A DNA stretch of 64,000 bases from Parabacteroides sp. PF5-6 (GTDB taxonomy: Bacteria > Bacteroidota > Bacteroidia > Bacteroidales > Tannerellaceae), in assembly GCF_029504695.1 (NCBI RefSeq), contig NZ_JAQFIN010000005.1:1-64000 (forward strand), read 5' to 3'. Of this stretch, positions 24,825 through 33,379 are shown one piece after another. Every line of letters starts with the position of its first letter. The first letter of the stretch is position 1. The notes below the pieces were generated by a model. The model did no database searches and was not told the origin of the DNA. It saw only the letters and a program-made list of their open reading frames with translations. The position numbers were made by a program, and so were the translations under genes.

Positions 24825-25542
24825 ATGTCGCAGCAGCCCTGCAAATCGCCTTCCCCTCATGGCAGATCGCCAGATTATATTTATCGGCCTCTGTTTCTCC
24901 TTTGTGCAGGGTGAGCGGCATACCGTATTTGCCTTCCGACTGGTAAGCGATCTCGAAGCGGCTGATCTCTTTTTCGCGGAACAGTTCCAGATCGAAAAGA
25001 TCCAATAGATGTTCCATGTATTTGATGCTGTTCAGATGTCCGTTGATATCGATATCGCTATATTTGATCTGGTAAGGGATCGCTTCGCTTTTGCCTTCTA
25101 CCGGCGCGATCTTGCCTGGCCGTTCGATCGGGCAGGGGCGGTCGGAGAGATAAACACTGAGCGCTTCGATATCCAGGAGTGTCGGACGGCGTGTCTCCAT
25201 ATCGATCGCTGCCCAGATGGAACGGGCGAACCCGATACTTCGGCCGCTCTCGTCGGCCAGCTCGAAGCAACGGCTGGTAAACAATTTGCCTACCTCGTCG
25301 ATCCAGGTGTACAGCGTGATCTTCTCCGAGCGTTCGGGATAGCGCATGATCTCGATCGCCAGCCGCGACAAGACCCAGGCGGTATGCTTCTCGTTCATAT
25401 CACTGAACCCGAAACCGCGGGTCGCCGCATGATTGGATGCCGCGTGGATCAGGTAGTTCCCGATCATCGGTATCGTCACCCTTCCCCTGAAATCCAAGAG
25501 ATATTCTTCTGTAATGAAATGAAATTTACCTACTTTCTCCAT
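24814..25542 (-). CDS. acyl-ACP thioesterase
   Basis: A 242-residue double hot-dog thioesterase of the FatA/bacterial acyl-ACP type that releases free fatty acids from acyl carrier protein. The N-terminal half has GNYLIHAASNHAATRGFG and WVLSRLAIEIMRYP. The catalytic region in the second half is DIDINGHLNSIKYMEHLLDL, with the conserved Asn-His pair. It lies between ilvN and ilvC in the branched-chain operon, 88 bp after ilvN. The placement suggests a link to branched or short-chain acyl metabolism, but that is inference. Confidence 0.9.
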   Translation of the reverse strand: MEKVGKFHFITEEYLLDFRGRVTIPMIGNYLIHAASNHAATRGFGFSDMNEKHTAWVLSRLAIEIMRYPERSEKITLYTWIDEVGKLFTSRCFELADESGRSIGFARSIWAAIDMETRRPTLLDIEALSVYLSDRPCPIERPGKIAPVEGKSEAIPYQIKYSDIDINGHLNSIKYMEHLLDLFDLELFREKEISRFEIAYQSEGKYGMPLTLHKGETEADKYNLAICHEGKAICRAAATWKL

Positions 25543-25548
25543 AACTCT

Positions 25549-25640
25549 TGAGTTATGAATTATGAGTTATGAATTATGAATTATGAGAACAGGGTTGTTT
25601 CTTTTCTTCTCATCATTCATAATTTATAATTCATAATTCG
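25549..25640. repeat. 7-bp GAATTAT arrays in inverted arrangement
   Basis: GAGTTAT/GAATTAT heptamers at 25549-25585 face ATTCATA/ATTTATA copies at 25614-25640. The ilvN stop codon (GAA-TTA-TGA) comes from the array. Confidence 0.7.
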
Positions 25641-26182
25641 TCAGTTTTAATTTTCTTTTCCATCGTCGCCAGCATATCGCTCAGTCGTTCTACCTTGCTT
25701 TTGGTGATGGCAATACGGCCGGAGCGGATGAATTGCAATACGCCGATCTTCTCACTCAGTTCCTTGAATAAGGCCTGTGTCTCGGCATAATGGCCGCTTT
25801 TCTCCAACACGACAATGTCTTCGTCGATCTCCAGTACGCGGGCGTTGTATTTGCGGATCAGCTCTTCCACACCGGGCATCTTGATAAACAGTTCCGTGCT
25901 TAATTTATAAAGCGCGATCTCCTGGTGCACCAGATCTTCGTCGGTATTGTAATACGCCTTCAGGATATCCACCCGTTTGTCGATCTGTTTGACTACCTTA
26001 TCGATCATATCTGCGGTGGCAAAGGTAGTGATAGTAAACTTATGAATGCCTTTAATCGCGGAAGGAGAGACCGATAACGTCTCGATATTCAACTGCCGGC
26101 GCGTAAAGATAATGGTGATCTGATTCAGCAACCCTACCGAGTTCTCTGAAAATATGATAACAGTATATAATTTCTTGTCCAT
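25631..26182 (-). CDS. ilvN: acetolactate synthase small (regulatory) subunit
   Basis: A 183-residue subunit with an N-terminal ACT domain (TVIIFSENSVGLLNQITIIFTRRQLNIETLSV) that binds valine in homologues, and a C-terminal activation domain. It stimulates and confers feedback control on IlvB. It follows ilvB by 94 bp. The last residues (DEL-stop) are read from the GAATTATGA repeat that fills the gap to the thioesterase gene. Confidence 0.94.
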   Translation of the reverse strand: MDKKLYTVIIFSENSVGLLNQITIIFTRRQLNIETLSVSPSAIKGIHKFTITTFATADMIDKVVKQIDKRVDILKAYYNTDEDLVHQEIALYKLSTELFIKMPGVEELIRKYNARVLEIDEDIVVLEKSGHYAETQALFKELSEKIGVLQFIRSGRIAITKSKVERLSDMLATMEKKIKTDEL

Positions 26183-26231
26183 AACTATTAAGTTGAAAGT
26201 TTAACTCAGACTTCGGATTAACTATTCATTT

Positions 26232-26272
26232 AATTGTCAATTGTCAATTATCAATTATCAATTATCAATTCG
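26232..26272. repeat. 7-bp ATTGTCA/ATTATCA array
   Basis: Tandem heptamers between ilvB and ilvN (two ATTGTCA then three ATTATCA). This is the same heptamer as at 28005-28045 and as inside surface protein A. Confidence 0.7.
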
Positions 26273-26276
26273 CATA

Positions 26277-27974
26277 TCACTCCCCCAGAATGATATGCGT
26301 CAAGCTTGCCCCTGCCGGTACCATCGGATAGACCATGCCGTGTGCTTCCACATTGGCGACCAAGAGATAGGGACCATCATATTCCAGCATTTCCGTGATC
26401 GCCTGGTCCAGATCCTCGCGCTTGTCCACCAACCGGCTACCGATTTGGTAGGCCTTAGCGATGGCGACGAAATCCGGATTGGCCATAATTGTGCCGGAAT
26501 AACGTTCTTTGAAGAACAGTTCCTGCCATTGGCGTACCATGCCCAGGTAATTGTTATTCAAAACTACCATCTTGATATTCAGATTTTCCTGCATGATGGT
26601 TCCGAACTCCTGGATCGTCATTTGCAAGCCACCGTCACCCATAAAGAGACAGACCGTGCGGTCCGGAGCCCCGAATTTGGCACCTATCGCTGCCGGGATG
26701 CCAAAGCCCATCGTGCCTAAGCCACCGGAGGTCACCACACTGCGCGTCTGGCTGTACTTGAAATAGCGCACACCCATCATCTGGTTTTGCCCTACGTCGG
26801 TTACCAGTACCGCTTTATTGTCGGTCGCTTCGGATACTTTGCGCACAATCTCGCCCATCTTCAATGGTCCTTCCGTGGGGAAGACTTCTTTTTGAATGAC
26901 CTTTTGGTATTCTTCTGTTTCATGCGCGTCGAAAGAGGCGATCCATTCCGCATGATCGTTTGCCCGGAGATATTCGGTCGTAGCAGCAAGCGTCTCTTTG
27001 GCATCGCCCAGTACCGGGATATTTACCGGCACATTCTTCCCGATCTCACTGTTGTCGATATCAAAATGGATGATCTTTGCCTGCTTGGCATAGGTTTCCA
27101 GGTTGCCGGTCACCCGATCATCGAACCGCATACCGATAGCGATCAATACATCACACTCCATGGTTTTCAGGTTCGGCCCCACATTCCCATGCATACCCAG
27201 CATGCCTTTGTTCAAGCGGTGGTCGGAAGGCAAAGCGGAAAGCCCCAGGGCAGTCAGCCCGGCCGGGATATTCGCTTTCTCCAGGAAAGCCTTCAGTTCT
27301 TCCTCCGCATGACCCAGGATCACGCCTTGTCCGACAAGGGCGAACGGTTTCTTTGCCTGGTTGATCAGTTGGGCTGCCGCTTCGATCTGTTCGTCTGCCC
27401 GGTCCGGGATGGGCTGATAGCTGCGGATATAATTCACTTTCTCGTAGACATAATCCACCAGTCCGACCTGTGCATCTTTGGCAAAGTCGAGCACAACAGG
27501 CCCGGGTCGTCCCGTGGAGGCGATATAGAAGGCACGCGAGACTGCCCAGGCAATCTCTTCCGGACGGCGTACCTGGTAGGCCCATTTGGTGATCGGTTGG
27601 GTGATCCCGATCACGTCGATCTCCTGGAACGCGTCTGTCCCAAGCAGTGGCGAGGGCACCTGGCCGGTGATCACCACGATCGGTGTACTATCCATCATCG
27701 CATCGGCAATGCCGGTGATCGTATTGGTCGCGCCGGGACCGGAAGTCACGATATTCACGCCCACCTTGCCCGATACCCGTGCATACCCTTGTGCTGCATG
27801 GGTAGCACCTTGTTCATGACGTACCAAGACCAGCTTCAGCTGATCGGTATAGTCGTATAAGCTATCAAAGATAGGGATGGCCTGTCCGCCCGGATAACCG
27901 AAGATCGTATCTACTCCTTCGGCGATCAATGCTTTCAATAAAGCTTCCGAGCCGCTTATTTTGTTCTCTTTCAT
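26277..27974 (-). CDS. ilvB: acetolactate synthase large (catalytic) subunit
   Basis: A 565-residue thiamine-diphosphate enzyme. The N-terminal GYPGGQAIPIFD precedes the catalytic glutamate in VRHEQGATHAAQGYARV. SGPGATNTITGIADA, GTDAFQEIDVIGITQPITKW and the ThDP-binding GDGGLQMTIQEFGTIMQENLNIK with NNNYLGMVRQWQ follow. It makes acetolactate and acetohydroxybutyrate. It is located 57 bp after ilvD with a 7-bp array between them. Confidence 0.97.
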   Translation of the reverse strand: MKENKISGSEALLKALIAEGVDTIFGYPGGQAIPIFDSLYDYTDQLKLVLVRHEQGATHAAQGYARVSGKVGVNIVTSGPGATNTITGIADAMMDSTPIVVITGQVPSPLLGTDAFQEIDVIGITQPITKWAYQVRRPEEIAWAVSRAFYIASTGRPGPVVLDFAKDAQVGLVDYVYEKVNYIRSYQPIPDRADEQIEAAAQLINQAKKPFALVGQGVILGHAEEELKAFLEKANIPAGLTALGLSALPSDHRLNKGMLGMHGNVGPNLKTMECDVLIAIGMRFDDRVTGNLETYAKQAKIIHFDIDNSEIGKNVPVNIPVLGDAKETLAATTEYLRANDHAEWIASFDAHETEEYQKVIQKEVFPTEGPLKMGEIVRKVSEATDNKAVLVTDVGQNQMMGVRYFKYSQTRSVVTSGGLGTMGFGIPAAIGAKFGAPDRTVCLFMGDGGLQMTIQEFGTIMQENLNIKMVVLNNNYLGMVRQWQELFFKERYSGTIMANPDFVAIAKAYQIGSRLVDKREDLDQAITEMLEYDGPYLLVANVEAHGMVYPMVPAGASLTHIILGE

Positions 27975-28004
27975 AAATGAAAATCTTTTTAGTGCTGATA
28001 CTTT

Positions 28005-28045
28005 TAATTGTCAATTGTCAATTATCAATTATCAATTGTCAATTA
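28005..28045. repeat. 7-bp ATTGTCA/ATTATCA array overlapping the ilvD stop
   Basis: Tandem ATTGTCA and ATTATCA heptamers span the ilvB-ilvD gap. The last ilvD residues and stop (VIDN-stop) are read from the array. Confidence 0.7.
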
Positions 28046-29858
28046 CTCTCACTCCCCCCTTGTCGGCAGAAGAAACCATGCTGGCATAAGCTCTGAGTGC
28101 TTTGGAAACCGTGCGCTGGCGCTGTCGCGGCGTGAAGGCTTCCCGTCCCCGTGCCTCTTCAACGGCACGGCGTGCGGCTAATTCTTCCGCACTTCGTTCG
28201 ACTTGGATGGTCCGTTCGGGGATATTAATACGTATGATATCGCCATCTTTGACCAATCCGATCGCTCCGCCGGCTGCCGCTTCGGGTGAGATGTGTCCGA
28301 TCGAGAGGCCGGAGGTGCCTCCGCTGAAGCGTCCGTCGGTGATCAATGCACATTCCTTGCCGAGATGCCTACTCTTGATATACGAGGTGGGATATAACAT
28401 CTCTTGCATGCCCGGTCCGCCTTTGGGTCCTTCGTAGGTGATGACCACCACATCGCCCGCGACGACCCGCCCGGCCAGAATGCCTTCGCATGCCGCCTCT
28501 TGCGACTCAAATACTTTCGCCGGTCCGCTGAAACGGAAAATACTCTCATCCACCCCGGCGGTCTTTACCACACATCCGGCTTCGGCGATATTGCCATAGA
28601 GCACCGCCAGTCCGCCGTCACGCACATACGCATGATCCATATCGCGGATACAACCCGCTGCACGGTCGGTATCCAATGTTTTGTAATACGTCTCCTGTGA
28701 TCCCATCACCAGGTTGAACCGGTGGGCCGGAGCGCTTTTATAGAGTTGAATCGCTTCTTCCGTCAGCCGGGGCGACAGTACATCGTAGCGTTTGATCGCC
28801 TCCGACAGGCTCAAGCCGTCTACCCGTTTGACGGAGCCATCGATTAACCCGCCTTTGTCTAATTCCGCCAGGATCCCCAGGATCCCGCCGGCGCGGTTGA
28901 CGTCCTGCACATGGTAGGCGCAACTGGGTGCCACCTTGCAAAGTACCGGTGTCTGCCGCGAGAGCCGGTCGATATCCGCCATGGTAAAGTCCACTTCGGC
29001 CTCGTGTGCAATAGCCAACAGGTGAAGCACCGTATTGGTCGATCCGCCCATGGCGATATCCAGCGACATGGCATTCAGGAAAGCTTCGCGTGTCGCAATA
29101 CTTCGGGGAAGCACCGATTCGTCGCCGTCGCGGTAATATTTGTAAGCATTCTCAACAATCAACGCTGCCGCTTTTTCGAACAACCGGGTGCGATTCGCAT
29201 GGGTGGCTACGATCGTTCCATTGCCCGGCAAGGCCAGGCCGATTGCTTCGTTGAGGCAGTTCATCGAGTTGGCGGTGAACATACCCGAGCAACTGCCGCA
29301 GGTAGGGCAGGCCGAGCGTTCGACTTTCTCCACCTGTTCGTCCGAGATCGTCTCGTCGGCCGCTTCAATCATCGCATCGATCAGATCCAGTTGGCGACCG
29401 TCCAGTTCACCCGCTTCCATCGGTCCGCCCGACACAAATACCGCCGGTATATTCAGGCGCATGGCAGCCATCAGCATGCCTGGCGTGATTTTGTCGCAAT
29501 TGCTGATACACACCATTGCATCCGCCTTATGGGCATTGACCATATATTCCACACTATCGGCAATGATATCGCGCGAGGGAAGCGAGTAGAGCATGCCATC
29601 ATGTCCCATCGCTATGCCGTCGTCGATCGCGATCGTATTGAACTCTGCCGCAAAGCAACCTTGTTTCTCAATGGCAGCCTTTACCTTTTGCCCGATCTCA
29701 TGCAGATGCGTATGTCCCGGCACAAACTGTGTAAAGGAATTGACAATCGCAATGATCGGTTTGCCGAACTGCTCTTCTTTCATGCCATTCGCCCGCCACA
29801 ATGCCCGCGCACCGGCCATCCTGCGCCCTTGTGTACTTTCTGAACTCCGTAGTTTCAT
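28032..29858 (-). CDS. ilvD: dihydroxy-acid dehydratase
   Basis: A 608-residue iron-sulfur dehydratase of branched-chain amino acid synthesis. The cluster cysteines are in [10 protein letters not shown] and [20 protein letters not shown]. Other signatures are [51 protein letters not shown] and [11 protein letters not shown]. It is the first structural gene of the ilv operon. Its leader (29859-30023) carries an I/V/L-rich leader peptide and attenuator. Confidence 0.97.
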   Translation of the reverse strand: MKLRSSESTQGRRMAGARALWRANGMKEEQFGKPIIAIVNSFTQFVPGHTHLHEIGQKVKAAIEKQGCFAAEFNTIAIDDGIAMGHDGMLYSLPSRDIIADSVEYMVNAHKADAMVCISNCDKITPGMLMAAMRLNIPAVFVSGGPMEAGELDGRQLDLIDAMIEAADETISDEQVEKVERSACPTCGSCSGMFTANSMNCLNEAIGLALPGNGTIVATHANRTRLFEKAAALIVENAYKYYRDGDESVLPRSIATREAFLNAMSLDIAMGGSTNTVLHLLAIAHEAEVDFTMADIDRLSRQTPVLCKVAPSCAYHVQDVNRAGGILGILAELDKGGLIDGSVKRVDGLSLSEAIKRYDVLSPRLTEEAIQLYKSAPAHRFNLVMGSQETYYKTLDTDRAAGCIRDMDHAYVRDGGLAVLYGNIAEAGCVVKTAGVDESIFRFSGPAKVFESQEAACEGILAGRVVAGDVVVITYEGPKGGPGMQEMLYPTSYIKSRHLGKECALITDGRFSGGTSGLSIGHISPEAAAGGAIGLVKDGDIIRINIPERTIQVERSAEELAARRAVEEARGREAFTPRQRQRTVSKALRAYASMVSSADKGGVRVIDN

Positions 29859-29874
29859 TCTTCTATTCTTCTAT

Positions 29875-29951
29875 AAAAAAATAGCCTTTCTCTGTTCGGA
29901 GAAAGGCTATTTTTTCTATAATGATTACATCACATCCACATACCTTTCTCC
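29875..29951 (-). promoter_or_regulatory. transcription attenuator of the ilv operon
   Basis: The minus-strand terminator pairs ATAGCCTTTCTC-type arms at 29910-29899 and 29892-29881 (12 bp), followed by six Ts at 29880-29875. The upstream segment GGAGAAAGG (29951-29943) is perfectly complementary over 9 bases to CCTTTCTCC (29906-29898) in the terminator 5' arm. The leader peptide stop codon (29954-29952) directly abuts that segment. The arrangement matches the leu attenuator at 18147-18231 and predicts termination when the leader is translated to its end. Confidence 0.85.
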
Positions 29952-30023
29952 TTACCTGCTAATGACTAGAAGGACGACCACGAGAATAATATGCAAAACG
30001 TTCGTTATCACTATAAATTTCAA
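29952..30023 (-). CDS. ilv operon leader peptide
   Basis: A 23-codon ORF. There is no ATG; the start is TTG at 30023 or GTG at 30011, just after the predicted transcription start. Codons for Ile, Val and Leu dominate, including HIILVVVLLVI followed by SR-stop. In the longer version, 15 of 23 codons specify Ile, Val or Leu. This is the pattern expected of a regulatory leader peptide controlling valine, leucine and isoleucine synthesis. The start codon is uncertain, but the reading frame and its relation to the attenuator are clear. Confidence 0.8.
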   Translation of the reverse strand: MKFIVITNVLHIILVVVLLVISR

Positions 30024-30032
30024 TTAATGGCG

Positions 30033-30063
30033 CAAATGTAGGATATAAATGCATATCCACCAA
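30033..30063 (-). promoter_or_regulatory. promoter of the ilv operon
   Basis: The minus-strand -7 box TACATTTG (30040-30033) is preceded 20 bases upstream by TTG (30063-30061). Transcription would start near 30028, just before the leader peptide. Confidence 0.6.
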
Positions 30064-30226
30064 GGAAAATGTAAGTTTTTTTGCCGCTTTAATGTCAATT
30101 GGTAAGAAAAATTCACGCATGGGTGGAGACTTGTTAGTTTGTCGTTTCTTTGTTTACCTGGGAGGTGGCGCGTGAAAACCGATTATTTCCCGGCTAAAGT
30201 AAATAACAACAAAACAAGGAGTGTGT
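30064..30226. other. divergent intergenic region between ilv operon and invertase
   Basis: This is the upstream region of the invertase. An AAGGAG ribosome binding site lies seven bases before the ATG at 30227, which decides that start over the GTG at 30221. No further structured signal was seen. Confidence 0.4.
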
Positions 30227-30823
30227 ATGATTTATGGTTATGTTCGGGTAAGTACCGATAGACAGACAGTAGAAAATCAACGGTTTGAAATCAATCGTTT
30301 TTGTGGGGAGAAAGGGTTAAAGATCGATCGCTGGATTGAAGAAACAATCTCCGGGACGGCCGCAGTGGAAAAGCGCAAACTGGGCAGGCTGATGGGGCGC
30401 TTATCCAAAGGAGATGTGTTGATCTGTGCGGAGATCTCCCGCCTGGGTCGAAATTTATTGATGGTCATGTCGATCCTGAATTATTGTATGAACAACGAAG
30501 TGCAGGTCTGGACCATCAAAGACAATTACCGCCTGGGTGATGATATCCACTCGAAGGTATTGGCTTTTGCTTTCGGCCTGTCGGCGGAGATCGAGCGCAA
30601 CCTGATCTCCCAGCGCACGAAAGAGGCTTTGGCCCGCAAAAAGGCGGAAGGGGTGATCCTGGGTCGTCCGAAAGGCAGTCGGTCGAAGAACAAAAAACTC
30701 TCCGGCAAAGAAGACGAGATCCGGGACTTATTGAACCGGCAGGTTCCCAAAAGCGCCATTGCCCGCAAATACCAGGTACACCGGATCACCCTGGACTCTT
30801 TTATCAAAGAGTTTGTTTTTTGA
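30227..30823 (+). CDS. Mpi-like serine recombinase (DNA invertase)
   Basis: A 198-residue resolvase/invertase. The catalytic serine is in YGYVRVSTD (S9), followed by ISGTAAVEKRKLGRLM. The catalytic-domain segment CAEISRLGRN is followed by the E-helix region FAFGLSAEIERNLISQRTKEAL. The C-terminal helix-turn-helix is at about 150-195 (VPKSAIARKYQVHRITL). It belongs to the group that includes the Bacteroides fragilis global invertase Mpi, which flips many promoter regions around the genome. No matching inverted site flanks the gene, which fits an enzyme acting in trans. A strong AAGGAG ribosome binding site precedes the start. Confidence 0.88.
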   Translation: MIYGYVRVSTDRQTVENQRFEINRFCGEKGLKIDRWIEETISGTAAVEKRKLGRLMGRLSKGDVLICAEISRLGRNLLMVMSILNYCMNNEVQVWTIKDNYRLGDDIHSKVLAFAFGLSAEIERNLISQRTKEALARKKAEGVILGRPKGSRSKNKKLSGKEDEIRDLLNRQVPKSAIARKYQVHRITLDSFIKEFVF

Positions 30824-30842
30824 AAGAGGCCTGGGTAGAGGC

Positions 30843-30871
30843 TTGTAATTCATAATTTATCATTACATTTG
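30843..30871 (+). promoter_or_regulatory. promoter of the polyphosphate kinase gene
   Basis: TTG (30843-30845), an 18-base spacer and TACATTTG (30864-30871) lie immediately before the ATG at 30876. Transcription would begin at or within a few bases of the annotated start, so the mRNA may be leaderless, or translation may begin at the ATG at 30888. Confidence 0.55.
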
Positions 30872-30875
30872 GGGC

Positions 30876-32954
30876 ATGGACCAAAAAATGACTTACGCCT
30901 ATTTTCGCCGCGATATCAGCTGGCTTTCTTTTAATTACCGGATCTTACTGGAAGCGGAAGATGAGAGTCTGCCCATTTACGAACGGATCCGTTTCCTTTC
31001 GATCTATTCCTCCAACCTGGAAGAGTTTTATGAGATACGGGTGGCCGAGCACCGGGGTATTATCATGCAAAAGAATTTCGCGGAAGAGAGTGTCACCGAA
31101 GCGGAAGAGACCCTGGCGGCCATCACCCGTGAGGTGAACCGCCAGCAGCGCGAATACTACCGGATCTTCTCCGAGAGGATCCTGCCCGAGCTCGATCGCC
31201 AGCAGATCATCTTGTATCAGGACAGCGAACCGCTGGCGTTCCATGCCGATTTCGTGCGCGACTATTTCAATGAAGAGGTATTCCCATTTCTCTCGCCCGT
31301 GATGATCCAGGCGGGTGATATCCGTACGTTTATACGCGACCGCCGCCTGTATCTGGTGGTGCGCATGACCAAGAAGAAAAAGAAACAGCCGGAGACGACC
31401 GTCCAGCCCGAATATCATTATGCGATCATGAAGATACCCCATGCCAAGGTGCCCCGTTTCATCGAACTGCCTTCGCACGCGGGGAGGCACTATATCATGT
31501 TCAGCGACGATATGATCCGCGCCAACCTGGCGACGGTCTTCCCCGGGTATGTGATCGATAGCTGTTACAATATCAAGATCTCGCGCGATGCGGATATCTA
31601 CCTTGAGAACGAGACGGGTGGCGATATCGTGGAGAATATCCGGAAGAAGGTGCAGAAACGGAAGATCGGTGCCTTGAGCCGTTTCATGTACGACCGCGCC
31701 ATGCCCGATGATTTTCTGGCGTTTATCTGCGACGCGTTCAGTATCCATCCCGATGATCTGGTGGTGGGTGGGCGTTACCTGAACCTGCAAGACCTGGCTC
31801 ATCTGCCTAACCCCCGGGGTAAGGCGCTCGAACAGCAACCGCCCGCACCGATGCGTGTGCCCTATCTCGACGAGGCCGGCTCGGTGATGAAGGTGTTGAA
31901 AAAGCGGGATATCCTCTTGCATTTCCCGTATCAGTCGTTCGACTACCTGATCCGTTTCCTGATGGAAGCGGCTTTCGACCCGAAGGTGGAAGCGATCAAG
32001 ATCACCCAATACCGCGTGGCGGAGAACTCGGCGGTGATCAATACGCTGATCAGCGCGGCACAGAACGGCAAAAAGGTGACGGTCTTTGTCGAACTCAAAG
32101 CCCGTTTCGATGAAGAGAACAACCTGAGCACCGCCGAGCGCATGAAGCAGGCCGGTATCCGCATTATCTACAGCATCCCCGGCCTGAAGGTGCATGCCAA
32201 GGTCGCCGTTATCCTGCGCAAGGATACCGCCAAAGGCGAGAAACGGCGCAATTATGCTTATCTCAGTACCGGCAACTTCAACGAGAAGACCGCCAAGATC
32301 TATTCCGATATTGCCCTGTTGACGATGAACCGGGAGATTATCAACGATATCAACCAGGTATTTGCCGTCCTGGAAGGGCAGGAGCCTCATCCCGTATTCC
32401 GCCATCTCTTGGTCGCCCAGTTCAATATGCTCGACGAGCTCAAACGCCTGATCCGCCGGGAGATCGATCATGTGCAGGCCGGCCGCCGTGGTTATATCAT
32501 CCTGAAGATGAATGGGCTGCACGACCAGAATATGATCAACGAACTGTATCACGCCAGTGAGAGTGGGGTGGAGATCGACCTGATCGTGCGTGGCATCTGC
32601 TGCCTGGTGCCCGATCAGCCCTATAGCCGCAATATCCGGGTCACCCGTATCGTGGATATGTTCCTCGAGCATTCCCGCATCTGGTATTTCCATCACGATG
32701 GGGCGGAAGACCTCTACCTCACCTCGGCCGACTGGATGCGCCGCAACCTCAACCGCCGCATCGAGACCGCCTTCCCGATCCTCGACCCGGCGCTGAAGCA
32801 ACAGGTGATCGATCTGTTACATATCCAATTGGCCGACAACGTCAAAGCCGTGCGCCTGGACGAACACCTGAACAACCACTACAAACACGATGACAATCCG
32901 GTGAAAACGCGGGCGCAGATTGAGATTTATCGGTATTTGAGTGAGCTTGAATAA
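30876..32954 (+). CDS. ppk1: polyphosphate kinase 1
   Basis: A 692-residue enzyme that polymerises the ATP gamma-phosphate into polyphosphate. The N-terminal domain begins YFRRDISWLSFNYRILLEA and continues RIRFLSIYSSNLEEFYEIRVAE. The catalytic PLD-like domains carry the phosphorylated histidine in GLKVHAKVAVILRK and the second histidine in DMFLEHSRIWYF. LSTGNFNEKTAKIYSD is also conserved. Length is typical of PPK1. The start at 30876 lies 5 bases after a -7 box; M5 (30888) is the alternative. The gene is monocistronic. Confidence 0.95.
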   Translation: MDQKMTYAYFRRDISWLSFNYRILLEAEDESLPIYERIRFLSIYSSNLEEFYEIRVAEHRGIIMQKNFAEESVTEAEETLAAITREVNRQQREYYRIFSERILPELDRQQIILYQDSEPLAFHADFVRDYFNEEVFPFLSPVMIQAGDIRTFIRDRRLYLVVRMTKKKKKQPETTVQPEYHYAIMKIPHAKVPRFIELPSHAGRHYIMFSDDMIRANLATVFPGYVIDSCYNIKISRDADIYLENETGGDIVENIRKKVQKRKIGALSRFMYDRAMPDDFLAFICDAFSIHPDDLVVGGRYLNLQDLAHLPNPRGKALEQQPPAPMRVPYLDEAGSVMKVLKKRDILLHFPYQSFDYLIRFLMEAAFDPKVEAIKITQYRVAENSAVINTLISAAQNGKKVTVFVELKARFDEENNLSTAERMKQAGIRIIYSIPGLKVHAKVAVILRKDTAKGEKRRNYAYLSTGNFNEKTAKIYSDIALLTMNREIINDINQVFAVLEGQEPHPVFRHLLVAQFNMLDELKRLIRREIDHVQAGRRGYIILKMNGLHDQNMINELYHASESGVEIDLIVRGICCLVPDQPYSRNIRVTRIVDMFLEHSRIWYFHHDGAEDLYLTSADWMRRNLNRRIETAFPILDPALKQQVIDLLHIQLADNVKAVRLDEHLNNHYKHDDNPVKTRAQIEIYRYLSELE

Positions 32955-33008
32955 TGTCTGAATCAGGAACCAACGGTCGCTTAGCGAAGCGTAAAGCAAT
33001 TTAAGGAT

Positions 33009-33257
33009 TTAATAATACTCCTCATTCCCAATATGAACATACCCGTCAAGCTCTATGGCTAAACGAATACCCGGACAATAAAAATCAACAATATATTGAC
33101 CAATACCATGTTGGCGATGAAATACGATACCCTCTTCCCTAAGCCCTCTCAAAAGTTTCCACAATTCTTTCTCGGCCGGGGTTGCCTTACGCCGCAAGGC
33201 GTTACGTTTGTCTTTCTGATCCTTGCGGTTCATTAGTTTATCATTTTCATTTCTCAT
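33009..33257 (-). pseudogene. truncated DUF559 endonuclease-like gene
   Basis: The 82 residues match the N-terminal two thirds of DUF559 proteins (restriction-endonuclease-like fold): RRKATPAEKELWKLL, FHRQHGIGQYIVDFYCPGIRLAIELDGYVH. Homologues usually continue for about 30-40 residues with a second conserved segment near RFxNxEV. Here the frame stops after NEEYY, 55 bp from ppk1. The catalytic D and E are present but the C-terminal helix is missing, so it is probably a remnant. A very short functional variant cannot be ruled out. Confidence 0.65.
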
Positions 33258-33379
33258 AGTTGTTCTTGTTAGGAATATCGTAATATATTGAGGATCAAAC
33301 TACCCCACCATCGCCTACGGCTCTGGTCCACCCCCTTCTTTTCTAAGAAGGGGAGCCAGGATACTTTTTTCGCATTTCT

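Noticed and set aside
26787-27860. A 357-codon plus-strand ORF
   Set aside because: Antisense to ilvB; no recognisable domain.
28911-29843. A 310-codon plus-strand ORF
   Set aside because: Antisense to ilvD, low-complexity His/Arg-rich shadow.
29994-30010. An Mpi-type recombination site (AAAACGTTCG) near the invertase
   Set aside because: No inverted partner was seen within the window, and the bases are inside the leader-peptide frame.
30945-32801. A 618-codon minus-strand ORF antisense to ppk1
   Set aside because: It lies entirely within the well-supported ppk1 gene; the long open frame is a by-product of codon bias.
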